From the NCBI RefSeq assembly GCF_017355835.1, contig NZ_JAFEWF010000006.1:434001-498000 (forward strand): a DNA stretch of 64,000 bases, given 5' to 3'. The notes under the pieces are model-generated. The model did not search any database and was not told the origin of the DNA. It saw only the letters and a list, made by a program, of their open reading frames with translations. This DNA comes from Desertivirga brevis (GTDB lineage: Bacteria; Bacteroidota; Bacteroidia; Sphingobacteriales; Sphingobacteriaceae). Position numbers and translations under genes: made by a program. Below, piece by piece: positions 45,106-55,462 of the stretch (its first letter is position 1; every line of letters starts with the position of its first letter).

Positions 45106-45688
45106 TGAACTAAAAAAGCAGTGGCTGGAGCTATCTGCAGATATGGATAAACAAGAAAAATTAACAGATTCTAAAATAATAGAGATGACTAAACAGAATT
45201 ACAAAGATAAATTCAGGAAGATGAAGTTTTCAGAATTTACAGGAGCAGGAGTTTGCCTGGCTGCATTATTATTTATTGTTAACGGAATTGAAAAACTTGA
45301 GCCATGGTATCTGATAGTTTGTGGGATAGTTTCTGTATTAGTTCTCATCATACTGCCTGTAATATCTCTTATCGTGATGCTTAAAGTGGATTACATCGAT
45401 GTCGAGAATAATAATTACAAGCAGGCCTTGTCAAATCACAGCATGAAAAAGATAAGTCTTATAAGACTGCAGAAAATTAGTTTGTGCCTTGGTGCAATGC
45501 TTTTTGTGGCTATCATACCCGTACTTGCTAAGTTGATGAACAATCAGGATTTGTTTAAGTCGGGCACACTATGGTATCTGTATGCAATTGCAGCCCCCTT
45601 CCTTTACTATTTTACGCGCTGGGTATTTAGTAAGTACAATAAATCCCTGGATAGGGCAGAGGGAATACTTAGAGAGCTGAACATGTAA
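45095..45688 (+). CDS. Membrane partner of the sigma factor (possible anti-sigma), unknown family
   Basis: This is a 197-residue protein. A soluble, acidic/lysine-rich N-terminal part (about residues 1-45; FDELKKQWLELSADMD) precedes four hydrophobic segments in two pairs. There is no zinc-binding HxxxCxxC motif, so it is not a standard ZAS anti-sigma factor. Gene overlap with the upstream sigma factor and the similar layout at 62083-62724 support a role in holding that sigma factor (inferred). I know no family name. Confidence 0.65.
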   Translation: MDFDELKKQWLELSADMDKQEKLTDSKIIEMTKQNYKDKFRKMKFSEFTGAGVCLAALLFIVNGIEKLEPWYLIVCGIVSVLVLIILPVISLIVMLKVDYIDVENNNYKQALSNHSMKKISLIRLQKISLCLGAMLFVAIIPVLAKLMNNQDLFKSGTLWYLYAIAAPFLYYFTRWVFSKYNKSLDRAEGILRELNM

Positions 45689-45886
45689 AATGATCCGGGG
45701 GAGTATATACTTAAGCTAATTAACTCGAGGTTTAGAATGTCACATGACTTCCTAAACTAAACAATATTCTTGCATTTCTTCGGGCAAAAAGGTAGGTTCA
45801 AAAATGTTTGGCAATGCACCCCAGTTTTGGAAGTTTAGAAGTTGGATTTTTCACATGAAAAAGGAAAGATGTTACAGAATAAGGAA

Positions 45887-47833
45887 TCAGTGATCCGGAA
45901 TCCTTTTCAAACTCAAGTTTCGTCTGCTGTTTAGGGACAAGGGTATTTTCTCCGTACTTACAATGCTCATATCAAGCCCAAAGCCTTTATCAATAGACAC
46001 ACTAAACCTTCTTAGAAAATTATTGAAACGCATTAAAAGCCTGTTTTTAGCACTGAAGACAGAATAATTAGAAATGTCCTTTTCAAGGATTATAAATTTA
46101 AAATCCCCTGCAATCTTATATTTCTTCATGGTAGCATATTGACTTACAATATCTACCTCTTTTGCCATCACCAAATCTTCAACAGCTTTCCTGAATAATA
46201 AATTAATAGCAGGTGCCACCCTAAATCCCAAACGAAAGTCGATCCGGATGATCTTTCCCTTTTCAATATGTGTCACTTTATATTCTGAGGTATACGGCTC
46301 TCCCGTGACCGTTACATGAAGGAACCAGTAAACATCTGCCCGTTTCGGTTGCTTCTGAAGAATGGAATAAATGATAGATTGCTCTATTTCGTTGCTAAAA
46401 TGGGAGTTGGTAAGATACACCAGCTGGGAAGCAAACTTTGGAATTGACTCATCATGGCTAAGGTCTTTAAAAATCTCTATATGTTTTTCGAGATCAACAA
46501 AGTTCACCTGGCTATTCCGAATTTTCCTGCCCTGATACCAAGTCCAGGAAGTCAGAAAAAGGATAGATCCCAGTAGTACTGTAAACCAGCCTCCGTGTGT
46601 TATTCGCGGAAGATTTCCGGCAAGGAACGTAAGTTCCACTATAGAATATACAACAGCGAAAATCGCAATTAAACAATAGGGGACATGCTTCTTTTTAAGG
46701 AAAACGCATACTAAAATAGTTGTCATCAGCATAGTAATGGTTATTGATAGCCCATAAGCATGCTCCATATTCTCTGATGTCTTGAACAAGGCTAGAACTA
46801 TCATACAGCCGATAAACAAAATAAGGTTCATCGATGGAACATAGATTTGCCCCTTCTGAATGGACGGGTAATTGATTTTTACCTTCGGCCATAGGTTCAA
46901 GCGCACTGCTTCTGCAATAAGAGTAAAGGAGCCGGAAATAAGTGCCTGACTTGCAATGATAGCGGCAAGGGTAGCCATAGCAATGCCGTAAAATAAAAAC
47001 CATTCGGGCATAATGCTATAGAACGGCACCTTACCATCCAAATACTGTCCCTTCTGACTTAACAACCACACACCCTGCCCACAATAGTTCAGCATTAAAC
47101 ACGACTTTACATATATCCAGCTAACACGGATGTTTGGCCGGCCGCAATGACCAAGGTCGGAATAAAGAGCCTCTGCCCCGGTTGTACAAAGAAACACACC
47201 ACCTACTATGGCAAAAGCTTCAGGATGCGTACTTAGGATATGATAAGCATACCATGGATTGATACTCTTAATGATTTCCAGATGCCCCGCAATATGGATT
47301 ATGCCTAAAACTGCAAGCATGGTGAACCAAACCCACATGACTGGCCCAAAAGCCTTTCCGATAAAATTTGTTCCAAACTGCTGAATAATAAAGATGGCCG
47401 TTAGTATAGCAAGAACGATTGGAAGCGTAGAAATATCAGGATACCGTATGGCCAATCCCTCTATTGCTGCAGAAACTGTAAAGGGCGGAGTAATGATACC
47501 ATCGGCAAGTAATGCTGCTCCTCCAACCGTTGCCGGAATTATCGTCCATTTCGCTTTGTTCTTCACGAGGGAATACAAGGAGAAAATGCCCCCTTCTCCT
47601 TTGTTGTCCGCTTTTAAAGTTATAATTACATACTTTATAGTAGTGAGGAGAGTCATCGTCCAGAACACACAGGATAAACCACCTAATACCAAATCCTCAG
47701 TAATTAGCCTGGTTCCTATAATTGACTTAAATACATATAGAGGGGAGGTGCCGATATCCCCATAAATAATACCGAGGCTAATTAAAAGACCTACTCCCGA
47801 AAGCTTGTGTTCCTGATGCTTATGTTGTTCCAT
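45887..47833 (-). CDS. kup: Kup/Trk-type potassium uptake protein
   Basis: This is a K+:H+ symporter of 648 residues from the ATG at 47833; a TTG four codons earlier is also possible. About twelve membrane helices fill residues 15-430, with the family start GVGLLISLGIIYGDIGTSPLY and the GGEGGIFSLYSLV-like segment here reading KGEGGIFSLYSLV. A cytoplasmic C-terminal domain follows. The length matches Kup. It is separated from tyrS by 34 bp on the same strand. Confidence 0.94.
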   Translation of the reverse strand: MEQHKHQEHKLSGVGLLISLGIIYGDIGTSPLYVFKSIIGTRLITEDLVLGGLSCVFWTMTLLTTIKYVIITLKADNKGEGGIFSLYSLVKNKAKWTIIPATVGGAALLADGIITPPFTVSAAIEGLAIRYPDISTLPIVLAILTAIFIIQQFGTNFIGKAFGPVMWVWFTMLAVLGIIHIAGHLEIIKSINPWYAYHILSTHPEAFAIVGGVFLCTTGAEALYSDLGHCGRPNIRVSWIYVKSCLMLNYCGQGVWLLSQKGQYLDGKVPFYSIMPEWFLFYGIAMATLAAIIASQALISGSFTLIAEAVRLNLWPKVKINYPSIQKGQIYVPSMNLILFIGCMIVLALFKTSENMEHAYGLSITITMLMTTILVCVFLKKKHVPYCLIAIFAVVYSIVELTFLAGNLPRITHGGWFTVLLGSILFLTSWTWYQGRKIRNSQVNFVDLEKHIEIFKDLSHDESIPKFASQLVYLTNSHFSNEIEQSIIYSILQKQPKRADVYWFLHVTVTGEPYTSEYKVTHIEKGKIIRIDFRLGFRVAPAINLLFRKAVEDLVMAKEVDIVSQYATMKKYKIAGDFKFIILEKDISNYSVFSAKNRLLMRFNNFLRRFSVSIDKGFGLDMSIVSTEKIPLSLNSRRNLSLKRIPDH

Positions 47834-47867
47834 TTCTAAAGGCAATGGGCTTCTTGATGTTTCTGAT

Positions 47868-49154
47868 CTATTTGTTAAATACTAAAAGAAAGTAGGTCTT
47901 CTTGCCCTTTTGCACTACCAGGAATTGATCCCTGATTAGCCTTTCACTTCTGATGTCTGCCTCTGAGCTCTCTATTTTTTCTTTGTTTATAGATAAGCCT
48001 CCGGCACTAATCAATTTTCGTAATTCAGTTTTGGAAGAAAAAACACCTGAATGATCGGTGAGCAAGGGAACGACTCCCATCCCTGGTTGCAAAACTTCTG
48101 TCTTCACATCGAACCGCGGAAGACCTTCGAATATGCTAACAATTTCGTTTGGCTCTAACTCCTTCATAAAGTCAATAGTTCCACTTCCAAAAAGAAAGTC
48201 CGAGGCTTTTATAGCCGTAATAAGTGCTTGTTTGCTATGTACCCTTTCGGTGATTTCGGCAGCGAGGGCTTTTTGCAAAATTCGTAGATGTGGAGCTGCC
48301 GCATGCTCCGCTTCCAGTTCTTCTATTTCTGTCCTTGATTTTACGGAGAAAACTTTTATCCAGTTTTTAGCATCAGAATCGGCAGTGTTTAGCCAGAACT
48401 GATAAAAATTGTAGGGTGAGGTTCTTTTAGGATCCAGCCAAACTGCACCACTTTCAGTCTTTCCAAACTTTGTACCATCCGCTTTTTTAATTAATTGAGT
48501 AGTTAAGCCAAAGGCAGTTCCCTGGCCTTTTCTTCTTATAATTTCGGTGCCTGTAACAATATTGCCCCACTGATCAGAGCCGCCCATCTGAATCTTGATA
48601 TCCTTATTTTTCCAAAGCCAGTAAAAATCGTATCCCTGCAACAGCTGGTATGAGAATTCGGTGAAAGACAAACCAGAGCTTCCATCCAGCCGTTTTTTAA
48701 CCGAATCTTTAGCCATCATGTAGTTGACGGTAATTAGTTTTCCAATGTCCCGGATAAAATCCAGGAAAGTAAATTCTTTAAACCAATCGTAGTTATTTAC
48801 CATCTCGGCACTATTCTCACCGCAATCGAAATCAAGGAACTTCTCCAATTGCCCCTTAATTCCGGTCACATTTTTCTGAAGGGTTTCCTCATCCAGCAAA
48901 TTGCGCTCCTGACTTTTAAAACTTGGGTCTCCAATCATCCCTGTAGCTCCTCCAACAAGGGCAAAAGGCTTATGACCTGCCCGTTGAAAATGAGTCAAAG
49001 TCATGATTTGGGTTAGGTGCCCAACGTGAAGGGAATCTGCAGTAGGGTCAAAACCGATATAACCGCTAACAATTTCTTTATTTAGTTCATCCTCAGCTCC
49101 AGGCATAATATCCTGAATCATCCCGCGCCAGCGTAATTCTTCTATAAAATTCAT
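47868..49154 (-). CDS. tyrS: Tyrosyl-tRNA synthetase
   Basis: This is a class I aminoacyl-tRNA synthetase of 428 residues, the normal TyrS length. The HIGH motif is seen as [10 protein letters not shown] near residue 38, and the KMSKS motif as [10 protein letters not shown] near residue 230. [10 protein letters not shown] and the tyrosine-binding YDFYWL are conserved. An S4 RNA-binding domain fills the C-terminus (about 350-428). It charges tRNA-Tyr with tyrosine in the cytoplasm. It shares a short gap with kup. Confidence 0.97.
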   Translation of the reverse strand: MNFIEELRWRGMIQDIMPGAEDELNKEIVSGYIGFDPTADSLHVGHLTQIMTLTHFQRAGHKPFALVGGATGMIGDPSFKSQERNLLDEETLQKNVTGIKGQLEKFLDFDCGENSAEMVNNYDWFKEFTFLDFIRDIGKLITVNYMMAKDSVKKRLDGSSGLSFTEFSYQLLQGYDFYWLWKNKDIKIQMGGSDQWGNIVTGTEIIRRKGQGTAFGLTTQLIKKADGTKFGKTESGAVWLDPKRTSPYNFYQFWLNTADSDAKNWIKVFSVKSRTEIEELEAEHAAAPHLRILQKALAAEITERVHSKQALITAIKASDFLFGSGTIDFMKELEPNEIVSIFEGLPRFDVKTEVLQPGMGVVPLLTDHSGVFSSKTELRKLISAGGLSINKEKIESSEADIRSERLIRDQFLVVQKGKKTYFLLVFNK

Positions 49155-49426
49155 TTGAAATTCTGATTATTTATTTTGAGTATTTGGCAAAAAAGCCATT
49201 TCCGCATAAGTAAGACACACTTACGTATGGGATTAACAGAAATAAAAGGAGTTTTCTAAAGTAGCAGATAGGGCTGCTGAAAGAGATAGTTATTTCCAAC
49301 GAGTATGAATAACACCAACAACCCGAATTTCTGGGAGAATCGGGCTCACATATATATAATCGATATGAAGAATGGGAGTTTCCACTATGGCAGCAAAACT
49401 AAGAAAATTTAGTTGAATAACCATTG

Positions 49427-50314
49427 TCAGGACAGACGAATTCCCCCTTTCTCTCTAAATTCTACTGGTGATAATCCTGTATGTTTTTTTATAAATCGTG
49501 CAAAATAATTAGGGTATTCAAAACCCAGAATGTAAGCTATTTCTGATACACTGTACGATGTATAGTTGAGGTACTTGCAAGCTTCACTAAGAATATACTC
49601 ATGGATGAGTTCCCCAGCAGATTTCCCAGCTACCTGATTGCAAACGCGATTAAGATGGACTTTAGATACTCCGACCTCCTCTGCTAGTTGAGCAACATTT
49701 AATCTACCCTCTTTCTGCCGTATTAGGGCTTGTACTTTCCTAAAATGCTTCAAATCCAACCGATCTTCAGTGGGCTCCGTTTCCTGATCTTTTACCCATA
49801 ACCGGTAGATGACCAGAAAGAGTTGCTGTATGTTAATACGCAGCATAAGATCTCTTTCTTTCTGATCACCAAAAAGCTCTTCGTCGATTGTCTCCAACAA
49901 GGTGCCAATCCTATCACATGGCCAATTCGAGGTAAAAGAAGTTATACATAGGGGTGAGCCCAGTACGGGTGTCAGTATTTCCCGTTCCCGAAAAAGATCA
50001 TCTATTAAGGTATTAGAAATACTTAAAATCCGGCCACTGTTAGTTGGGTTGAAAATAAAACCATGAAGCACGGCGGCAGGAATTAGTATTAGGCAAGGAG
50101 ACTGTACAACCCTTTTACGATCAGCTACCTGATATTCAAATTCCCCGCTTTCAATAAAGAAAATCTGCAATCGGGCGGGATGAATATGTGGACGTATCTC
50201 CCAATTAAAACTGTGACTGCGGGTCTCTAATCTTTCAGAATACAAGGGAGACTGAATAATATCTCTACCTGTTTGCCCGTAAAGCCCTTCGAACCGGTCA
50301 ATTTTCTTTTTCAT
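49427..50314 (-). CDS. AraC family transcriptional regulator
   Basis: This is a 295-residue regulator. An N-terminal cupin-like ligand domain (about residues 30-165, with PHIHPARLQIF) precedes a C-terminal AraC DNA-binding domain (about 195-290) with two HTH motifs, VAQLAEEVGVSKVHLNRVC and ISEIAYILGFEYPNYFARFI. It is divergent from the DUF3861-Bcr/CflA exporter pair with 146 bp between, so that efflux pump is a likely target (inferred). The inducer is unknown. Confidence 0.9.
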   Translation of the reverse strand: MKKKIDRFEGLYGQTGRDIIQSPLYSERLETRSHSFNWEIRPHIHPARLQIFFIESGEFEYQVADRKRVVQSPCLILIPAAVLHGFIFNPTNSGRILSISNTLIDDLFREREILTPVLGSPLCITSFTSNWPCDRIGTLLETIDEELFGDQKERDLMLRINIQQLFLVIYRLWVKDQETEPTEDRLDLKHFRKVQALIRQKEGRLNVAQLAEEVGVSKVHLNRVCNQVAGKSAGELIHEYILSEACKYLNYTSYSVSEIAYILGFEYPNYFARFIKKHTGLSPVEFREKGGIRLS

Positions 50315-50459
50315 ACAAGTAATAAAAGTACTACAACTTTATTTTAATAACCCAGATGAAATAGAAACAATGTTCGATTTGTATCCTTATTAATTCCGTT
50401 ATTATCAGTTGACGTAATTCATTATCCCCAACTTTGTAGAATAAAAATTGAAGCAATTG

Positions 50460-50753
50460 ATGATTAAAAGAAATAATAAGTATCGCCTGGAGCTTACACT
50501 GCTGCAGTCCGCTAACGAGGAAACTAGTAGCCCTAAACAGCTGAAAATGGATTTTGAGAACCATGATGAAATTTTTGCAATTATTGAACGAATAAAAGCG
50601 AAGGACCCGTTTGGGGACCAGGCCCAGGCGGAAGAATTTGCTATCGGATTGAAATTATTTAGTGAAGTAATGATCCGTAATAGGAAGCATCCTTTGTTTG
50701 AAGAGTTGGGAAAGACTTTTCCTCTTTTCATGAAGAAGCTTAAAAGTTTATAA
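50460..50753 (+). CDS. DUF3861 domain protein
   Basis: This is a 97-residue cytoplasmic protein from the ATG at 50460; a TTG four codons earlier is possible. NNKYRLELTLL at the start and the central HDEIFAIIERIKAKDPFGDQ are the typical DUF3861 pattern. Function is unknown. The next gene begins 1 bp after its stop, so it is in an operon with the exporter. Confidence 0.75.
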   Translation: MIKRNNKYRLELTLLQSANEETSSPKQLKMDFENHDEIFAIIERIKAKDPFGDQAQAEEFAIGLKLFSEVMIRNRKHPLFEELGKTFPLFMKKLKSL

Positions 50754-50754
50754 C

Positions 50755-51957
50755 ATGAATGCGATAACTATGCGGAGAAATAATGATATCCTTATACTGA
50801 TATTGGGCGCACTTATCGCCATAAGCCCGTTCTCCATTGACATGTATTTGCCTTCATTCCCGGCAATTGCGTCGTCTTTAGATACCAATCTTGCAGCCGT
50901 CGGTTATAGCCTGACAAGTTATCATGCGGGCCTTTGCATAGGACAGCTGGCCTACGGGATACTCATAGATCGCTTTGGAAGAAAGAAACCGCTGGTAGCG
51001 GGTTTGATCATTTATATTATTGCGGCTTTATTATGCGCCTTATCAACCAGCATAACCAGCCTCGTAGTTGTGCGATTGTTTATGGCGCTTGGAGGGTGTG
51101 TAGGCATGGTAGCAGCAAGGGCCATTGTAAGGGACATTTTCCCTTCTGAAGAAACAGCTAAAATCCTTTCGACTTTAGTACTGGTGATGGGAATAGCTCC
51201 TATCATTGCACCTACTATTGGAGGAATAGTTAATAACCTACTGGGGTGGCCATGGGTATTTGGAGTTATGGCCACAATCGCTTTAACAATTTTAATTGCT
51301 GTGAAATGGCTTTTGCCTGAGACTAAGGCGGAAGACAAATTTATATCGCTCAAGGTATCAAAGATATTTCCGGAGTACTTGACTGTTCTTAAAAATCCTA
51401 CATTTCTTAGTTACACTTTGGCTGGTGGCATCAGCTATGCCGGGATGTATGCCTATATCGCGGGTTCTCCATTCGTTTTCATGGAAAAATTCGGTTTTAC
51501 AGATGGTGAATACGGCTGGGCTTTTGCTTTTAATGCATGCGGACTCATTACAGGTAGCCAGCTCAATAGAGTGGCGTTGAAAAGATTTACAAGCGAGAAG
51601 ATCTGTTATTGGGCGGCCATTCTACTTTTCTTCACCGGACTTCTTTTTTTGATTACTGCAGTTTCCGGACTGGCAAATGCATTTTTAGCATTGGTATTCA
51701 CCTTTCTTTTTCTATTCTGTGTGGGATTCATTAACCCAAATACGACTGCCCTTGCTTTGAAGGAATTTCAAGCGGCTACCGGAAGAGCATCTGCGGTTTT
51801 AGGAAGCTTACAAATGATAGCCGGGGTTATTGCATCTGGCTTAATCAGTCTGCTTCATAACGGAAGCCTGGTAATTATGCCTATGGTAATGTTTGGCTGT
51901 ACAGTCATGACCTTATTTTTATTGTGGCGTTCAAAATTTTATGTATCATTTAACTGA
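50755..51957 (+). CDS. Bcr/CflA family multidrug efflux MFS transporter
   Basis: This is a major-facilitator exporter of 400 residues with twelve predicted helices. It starts with the Bcr/CflA signature SPFSIDMYLPSFPAIA near residue 23. The MFS motif YGILIDRFGRKKPL follows helix 2, and VVRLFMALGGCVGMVAARAIVRD is in helix 4. It exports drugs such as bicyclomycin or small metabolites. It sits in an operon with DUF3861 and divergent from an AraC regulator. Confidence 0.93.
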   Translation: MNAITMRRNNDILILILGALIAISPFSIDMYLPSFPAIASSLDTNLAAVGYSLTSYHAGLCIGQLAYGILIDRFGRKKPLVAGLIIYIIAALLCALSTSITSLVVVRLFMALGGCVGMVAARAIVRDIFPSEETAKILSTLVLVMGIAPIIAPTIGGIVNNLLGWPWVFGVMATIALTILIAVKWLLPETKAEDKFISLKVSKIFPEYLTVLKNPTFLSYTLAGGISYAGMYAYIAGSPFVFMEKFGFTDGEYGWAFAFNACGLITGSQLNRVALKRFTSEKICYWAAILLFFTGLLFLITAVSGLANAFLALVFTFLFLFCVGFINPNTTALALKEFQAATGRASAVLGSLQMIAGVIASGLISLLHNGSLVIMPMVMFGCTVMTLFLLWRSKFYVSFN

Positions 51958-52055
51958 CTATTAAAAATAGGCTCGTAATTCAACTGTTGTGAAAAGAAAG
52001 TCGGAGGCATTTTTGAAATATTGGTGGCTGCTTAAATATCCTGAATCGGTGTTAA

Positions 52056-52532
52056 GCGTCGAATGACAGTAGGTACCAGAGTTCGCCATTGATAAAGTAC
52101 AACAGTTACAAGAATAATCACCGCCCGATGACGCTAGTACTTGCCCGCGAAAAAAGTGTGGAGAGTATCAAGGAAGCTTTGCTTGCCAGGCTCACCATTG
52201 TTTTTTACGATGAAACACTGATCGGCAGAAAAACGGAGCTGGAACCATTCTTCAGGTCGGCAGTAACCGTTACCAGCGAATATAAAAATCGTAATGAGGA
52301 GAAGATTGTAGCGGTAACCTTGCAAAACAATACCGATGTGCCATATAAGTTAAAGCTCTCCTCATTAAAATACATGATAGAGGAATACCCGATGGGACGC
52401 GTTACCTTGAAGCCTAGGGAAAAAATAAAAGTGATTTTGAAAGCGGTATGGGATACTCCACCAGAACTAGCATTGGAGTTTAGAGTTGAAAATTTATTTA
52501 CCGATGTTAATGAAGAGCTGAGTTTAGATTAA
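52056..52532 (+). pseudogene. C-terminal fragment of a PHP-domain phosphodiesterase
   Basis: A frame open from 52056 (no ATG; a TTG at 52089) codes NNHRPMTLVLAREKSVESI and then a beta-rich tail. This matches the C-terminal part of the PHP-domain (Sb-PDE-type) phosphodiesterases of this phylum as I remember them: an HRPMTLVxAxE stretch after the catalytic barrel and a TLIGxxxxLxPxF motif. All metal-binding residues of the barrel are missing, and a TAA at 52053 precedes. It is most likely a gene remnant, though translation as a stand-alone domain cannot be excluded. Confidence 0.6.
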
Positions 52533-52594
52533 GGCCCATACCAATCAAATAATTCTTAAGCGCTTTTCTTCAATTTCTCCATGATTCGGAGAGG

Positions 52595-52652
52595 TTAAAG
52601 CAATGACCCATGCCAGTATTTTTGGGTATGAGTTGTTGCTTTAATTTTTTGG
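52595..52652 (+). terminator. Long hairpin followed by a T-run
   Basis: TTAAAGCAA (52595-52603) pairs with TTGCTTTAA (52636-52644), with an inner ACCCAT/GGGTAT helix. A TTTTTT run follows. It may terminate transcripts from the exporter operon or the PHP fragment, about 60 bp past the fragment's stop. Confidence 0.5.
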
Positions 52653-52829
52653 GGATAATAATTCTGTCTGTCTCCTAGATAATAAACGTATAGAGGAAAT
52701 GCTGGCACCATTGGCTGGTTTCTCCATTCACTTAAACCCATTATCCAGAAGCCAATGTATTGTATTAATAATTTGCATAAATATTCGATATTTGAGGAAT
52801 AGACGTTTATATGCTAAAAGCCACTCGTT

Positions 52830-53252
52830 GTGGGCTATTCTAAAAGACAACCGACAAGGACCTTAATTACGTCTGCTGTTTTTGTGATAGTAGTTATTAC
52901 GATAGCGCTTCTTTATTTCTTTTTTATCCCCCAGAACTACTTTGATCCTTCGTTCATAAAGCTTCAAAGTAAATGTAAAAGCTGTGCAAAAGCGAAAGCC
53001 CTGGCGATTGAAGACTTTGAAAAAGGTAATTATCACGTAGTGGCATGGGGACTCACATCGTCAGAGTCGCCAACACTCAAAATAGCTGAGATATTAGAAA
53101 GAGATTATAAAATTAAAACTGTTTTTGGGGGTTGTGTTCGAGAAGAGGCACTTGAATGCTATGATACCCAAATGCGTCGACTGCTGGTTACAAAGTTGAG
53201 TAAGACATTTTATAAGAGAGCCTACGAACAAGTAATAAATAACAGCCATTAA
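52830..53252 (+). CDS. Hypothetical single-pass membrane protein
   Basis: This 140-residue protein begins at a GTG. One membrane helix (about residues 12-33) precedes a soluble, extracytoplasmic or cytoplasmic domain of about 100 residues with a KCKSCAKAKA motif and two later cysteines (GGCVREEALEC). I recognise no family. The four cysteines could form disulfides or bind metal. The hydrophobic segment and the ordered domain support real coding. Confidence 0.5.
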   Translation: MGYSKRQPTRTLITSAVFVIVVITIALLYFFFIPQNYFDPSFIKLQSKCKSCAKAKALAIEDFEKGNYHVVAWGLTSSESPTLKIAEILERDYKIKTVFGGCVREEALECYDTQMRRLLVTKLSKTFYKRAYEQVINNSH

Positions 53253-53440
53253 CTATGCCCTTCCAAAAATTGCTGGCACTTTTCTGAAAAGCTCCGGTTT
53301 TAATACAGTAAAAGGCTATGTTGCCTGGAATTGGATGATGTAAGCTAAATCTTAATTTATATATTATTTATTTCCAGGTATTCGTGTAATATTAATAACC
53401 AATTATCCTCTAAGATCAATAGGCACTTAAATTTGTTTTG

Positions 53441-54199
53441 ATGATAACTAGGAAGAAAGTACTGACAGGAATTGGTGCTGCTATTTTTTTGCTTTTAGCT
53501 ATTTCTTTTCTGCTGGAGGATAGAACTATAAAAAAGACTAAACACTTCTCCTTTATTTACAGTAGCAGCATCGACTCTCAGAAGATTATAGATATCTCTA
53601 CGGATCTTGAGGAGAGTTATTTAACAATCGCTCAGAACTTAAAAACTAAACCTTCCACCCATATTGAGACTCATATCTATGCCCGTAAATGGGATTATAT
53701 TAAGGCAACGAAGCATCTCGGTGCCTCAGGGAACATATTGGGGCCATCCGAAATCCACTTTATAGTACGCTCTCTGGAAGAAAGCAAGAAGGTTGCTGTT
53801 CACGAATTCACGCACACAGTTGTTCTTCAGCTGCTTATAAACCGCGAACCTCAACCATTTGACTCTAATAAATTTGACCAAAAATTCGCATCCTTCCCGG
53901 TTTGGCTATGGGAATCAGTAAGTGTTTACGAAGCCAAAGAATTTATTGACCCAAAACAATTAGAAGATTTAAGAGAGGGAAGGTATCCTAGTATTAAAGA
54001 ACTGAACACCCGTTCTAAAGGTCAAAAAATCTACACATATGGTTATACTTTGATTGATTTTATCCTGGAGAAGTATAAAAGAGACAAACTGATTGAACTC
54101 ATTGAGAATTACGGTGATTTGGAAAAGACCTTAGGAATCACCGAGGAACAATTCAGCAAAGAATGGTATATGTTCGTGCGGGAAAAGTACTTGAAATAA
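53441..54199 (+). CDS. Membrane-anchored gluzincin metallopeptidase (MA-family-like)
   Basis: This is a 252-residue protein from the ATG at 53441. An N-terminal membrane anchor (about residues 8-26) precedes a domain with the zinc motif HEFTH (about residues 125-129) and a downstream candidate third ligand in WLWESVSVYEA. The layout matches the peptidase MA family of putative extracellular metallohydrolases. The substrate is unknown. Confidence 0.7.
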   Translation: MITRKKVLTGIGAAIFLLLAISFLLEDRTIKKTKHFSFIYSSSIDSQKIIDISTDLEESYLTIAQNLKTKPSTHIETHIYARKWDYIKATKHLGASGNILGPSEIHFIVRSLEESKKVAVHEFTHTVVLQLLINREPQPFDSNKFDQKFASFPVWLWESVSVYEAKEFIDPKQLEDLREGRYPSIKELNTRSKGQKIYTYGYTLIDFILEKYKRDKLIELIENYGDLEKTLGITEEQFSKEWYMFVREKYLK

Positions 54200-54325
54200 A
54201 ACGCTTTTCTCGGGTAGGATATAGGTACTTAGCAGCTATTACGATTACCGCAGGGAGATATTCTTTTAGGTTCGTATATTATTAGTTAAAGCTTCAGTTT
54301 ATGACGCTTTACATCTTTCAAAACC

Positions 54326-54721
54326 TCAATTAGTCACCATCACTGTATGGGTGACGAAGGTCTTATCAGCCTTTACAAATTTAAATTCGTATTTTCCAGT
54401 AGAGGAGGCTTTGAACGTGTAATTTTTAGCTATCGATATCAGAGCTTGGTAGCACGCTTCGCCCTGGTATATTACGCTTCCTTTTATTATGCGCGTATTA
54501 CCGTCAACCTTTTCCTGCAATTGACCGGATGCAGCACAACTATTATTACCTTGTAGGGTTACCTCCAGGTTTATTTCCTGACCCACTGCTACTGATGTTG
54601 GGCCTTCTACTTTAGTAATAACTGAGTTCTCCAAACTGAAATCTGATGTTTTATCTTTATCACAACTAATTTGGCAGAATGTACCTGATATTATCAGCAT
54701 GAAAACAAGAATCTTTCTCAT
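54326..54721 (-). CDS. Lipoprotein, unknown
   Basis: This is a 131-residue protein from the ATG at 54721, chosen because a lipobox-like CQISC with Cys20 and then Asp-Lys follows the hydrophobic stretch; the longer frame adds nine charged residues. The rest looks like a single beta-sandwich domain with two Cys (NNSCAASG and GEACYQ). No family is recognised. It stands alone on the minus strand. Confidence 0.6.
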   Translation of the reverse strand: MRKILVFMLIISGTFCQISCDKDKTSDFSLENSVITKVEGPTSVAVGQEINLEVTLQGNNSCAASGQLQEKVDGNTRIIKGSVIYQGEACYQALISIAKNYTFKASSTGKYEFKFVKADKTFVTHTVMVTN

Positions 54722-54968
54722 AATCCTATTTCTTACTTTACGTAACACCCTTTGTTAATGCAACAAAAAGCTAAAACAATGCATACTCAACAATGGTCAA
54801 GTGGTTTAGGAGTTGAAAAATTTTAGTTTTTTTAAGGAATAAGTTAATATTCCTTAGAGGAGTTGAAGCACACAACAATTCGATGTTGTTAAGCAGCAAG
54901 AGTTATTGCGTCAGAAAAGGATGAAAATTAAATGTTAAATTACTCCACATGAAATATATGGGTGAAGA

Positions 54969-55169
54969 ATGATACAATGGGAACCCATACCACTAGCTAA
55001 CCTTTACGACAAAATCCAAAAGACAGAGACTGATTTGAACGGAGAAGTTTGGAACTTTTGGCAACTAATTAAAACTTCCCCTACTAAGTGGGGAGAGAAA
55101 GAATTTGGAGGGTTTTGGGTATACGGGCAAATTGAGGGATATTATTGTAGCCAGGACGAACTCGGTTGA
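54969..55169 (+). CDS. Small hypothetical protein, perhaps truncated
   Basis: This is a 66-residue protein rich in aromatic residues: WEPIPLANLYDKI, then WNFWQLIKTSP, and FGGFWVYGQIEGYYCSQDEL. As I remember, longer proteins in this phylum share the start and end but have an extra middle segment, which would make this an internally deleted copy. That memory is not certain. No domain or function is known. Confidence 0.45.
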   Translation: MIQWEPIPLANLYDKIQKTETDLNGEVWNFWQLIKTSPTKWGEKEFGGFWVYGQIEGYYCSQDELG

Positions 55170-55405
55170 TGTGTAACTAGACTATTTGAGTTGGTAAAAT
55201 TTGGAGGAGAAATAATTGGACAGGCTGGACCGCCACAAAAATTAGAATAACAGCACATAAAAGCTATTCGGCAAAAAAGAAAGTGGAGGGTCAAATAAAA
55301 CATTCTGTCTTCTATCACGCTTAGTGCTATACGGCATTATAGTCTTTCTGTTCCTTGGTTAAGTGGCTGCCAGGCACCATTTTTATAAAGGGCGATAATC
55401 GAATT

Positions 55406-55439
55406 GAAAAAAAGCAGGCCGTTTGAACAAGGGCCTGCT
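55406..55439 (-). terminator. Terminator after the spondin-domain gene
   Basis: AGCAGGCC (55413-55420) pairs with GGCCTGCT (55432-55439). On the minus strand a run of seven T follows. It lies about 24 bp past the stop of the 55463-56761 gene. Confidence 0.8.
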
Positions 55440-55462
55440 ATCCTACAAACTGTTATTTATTT

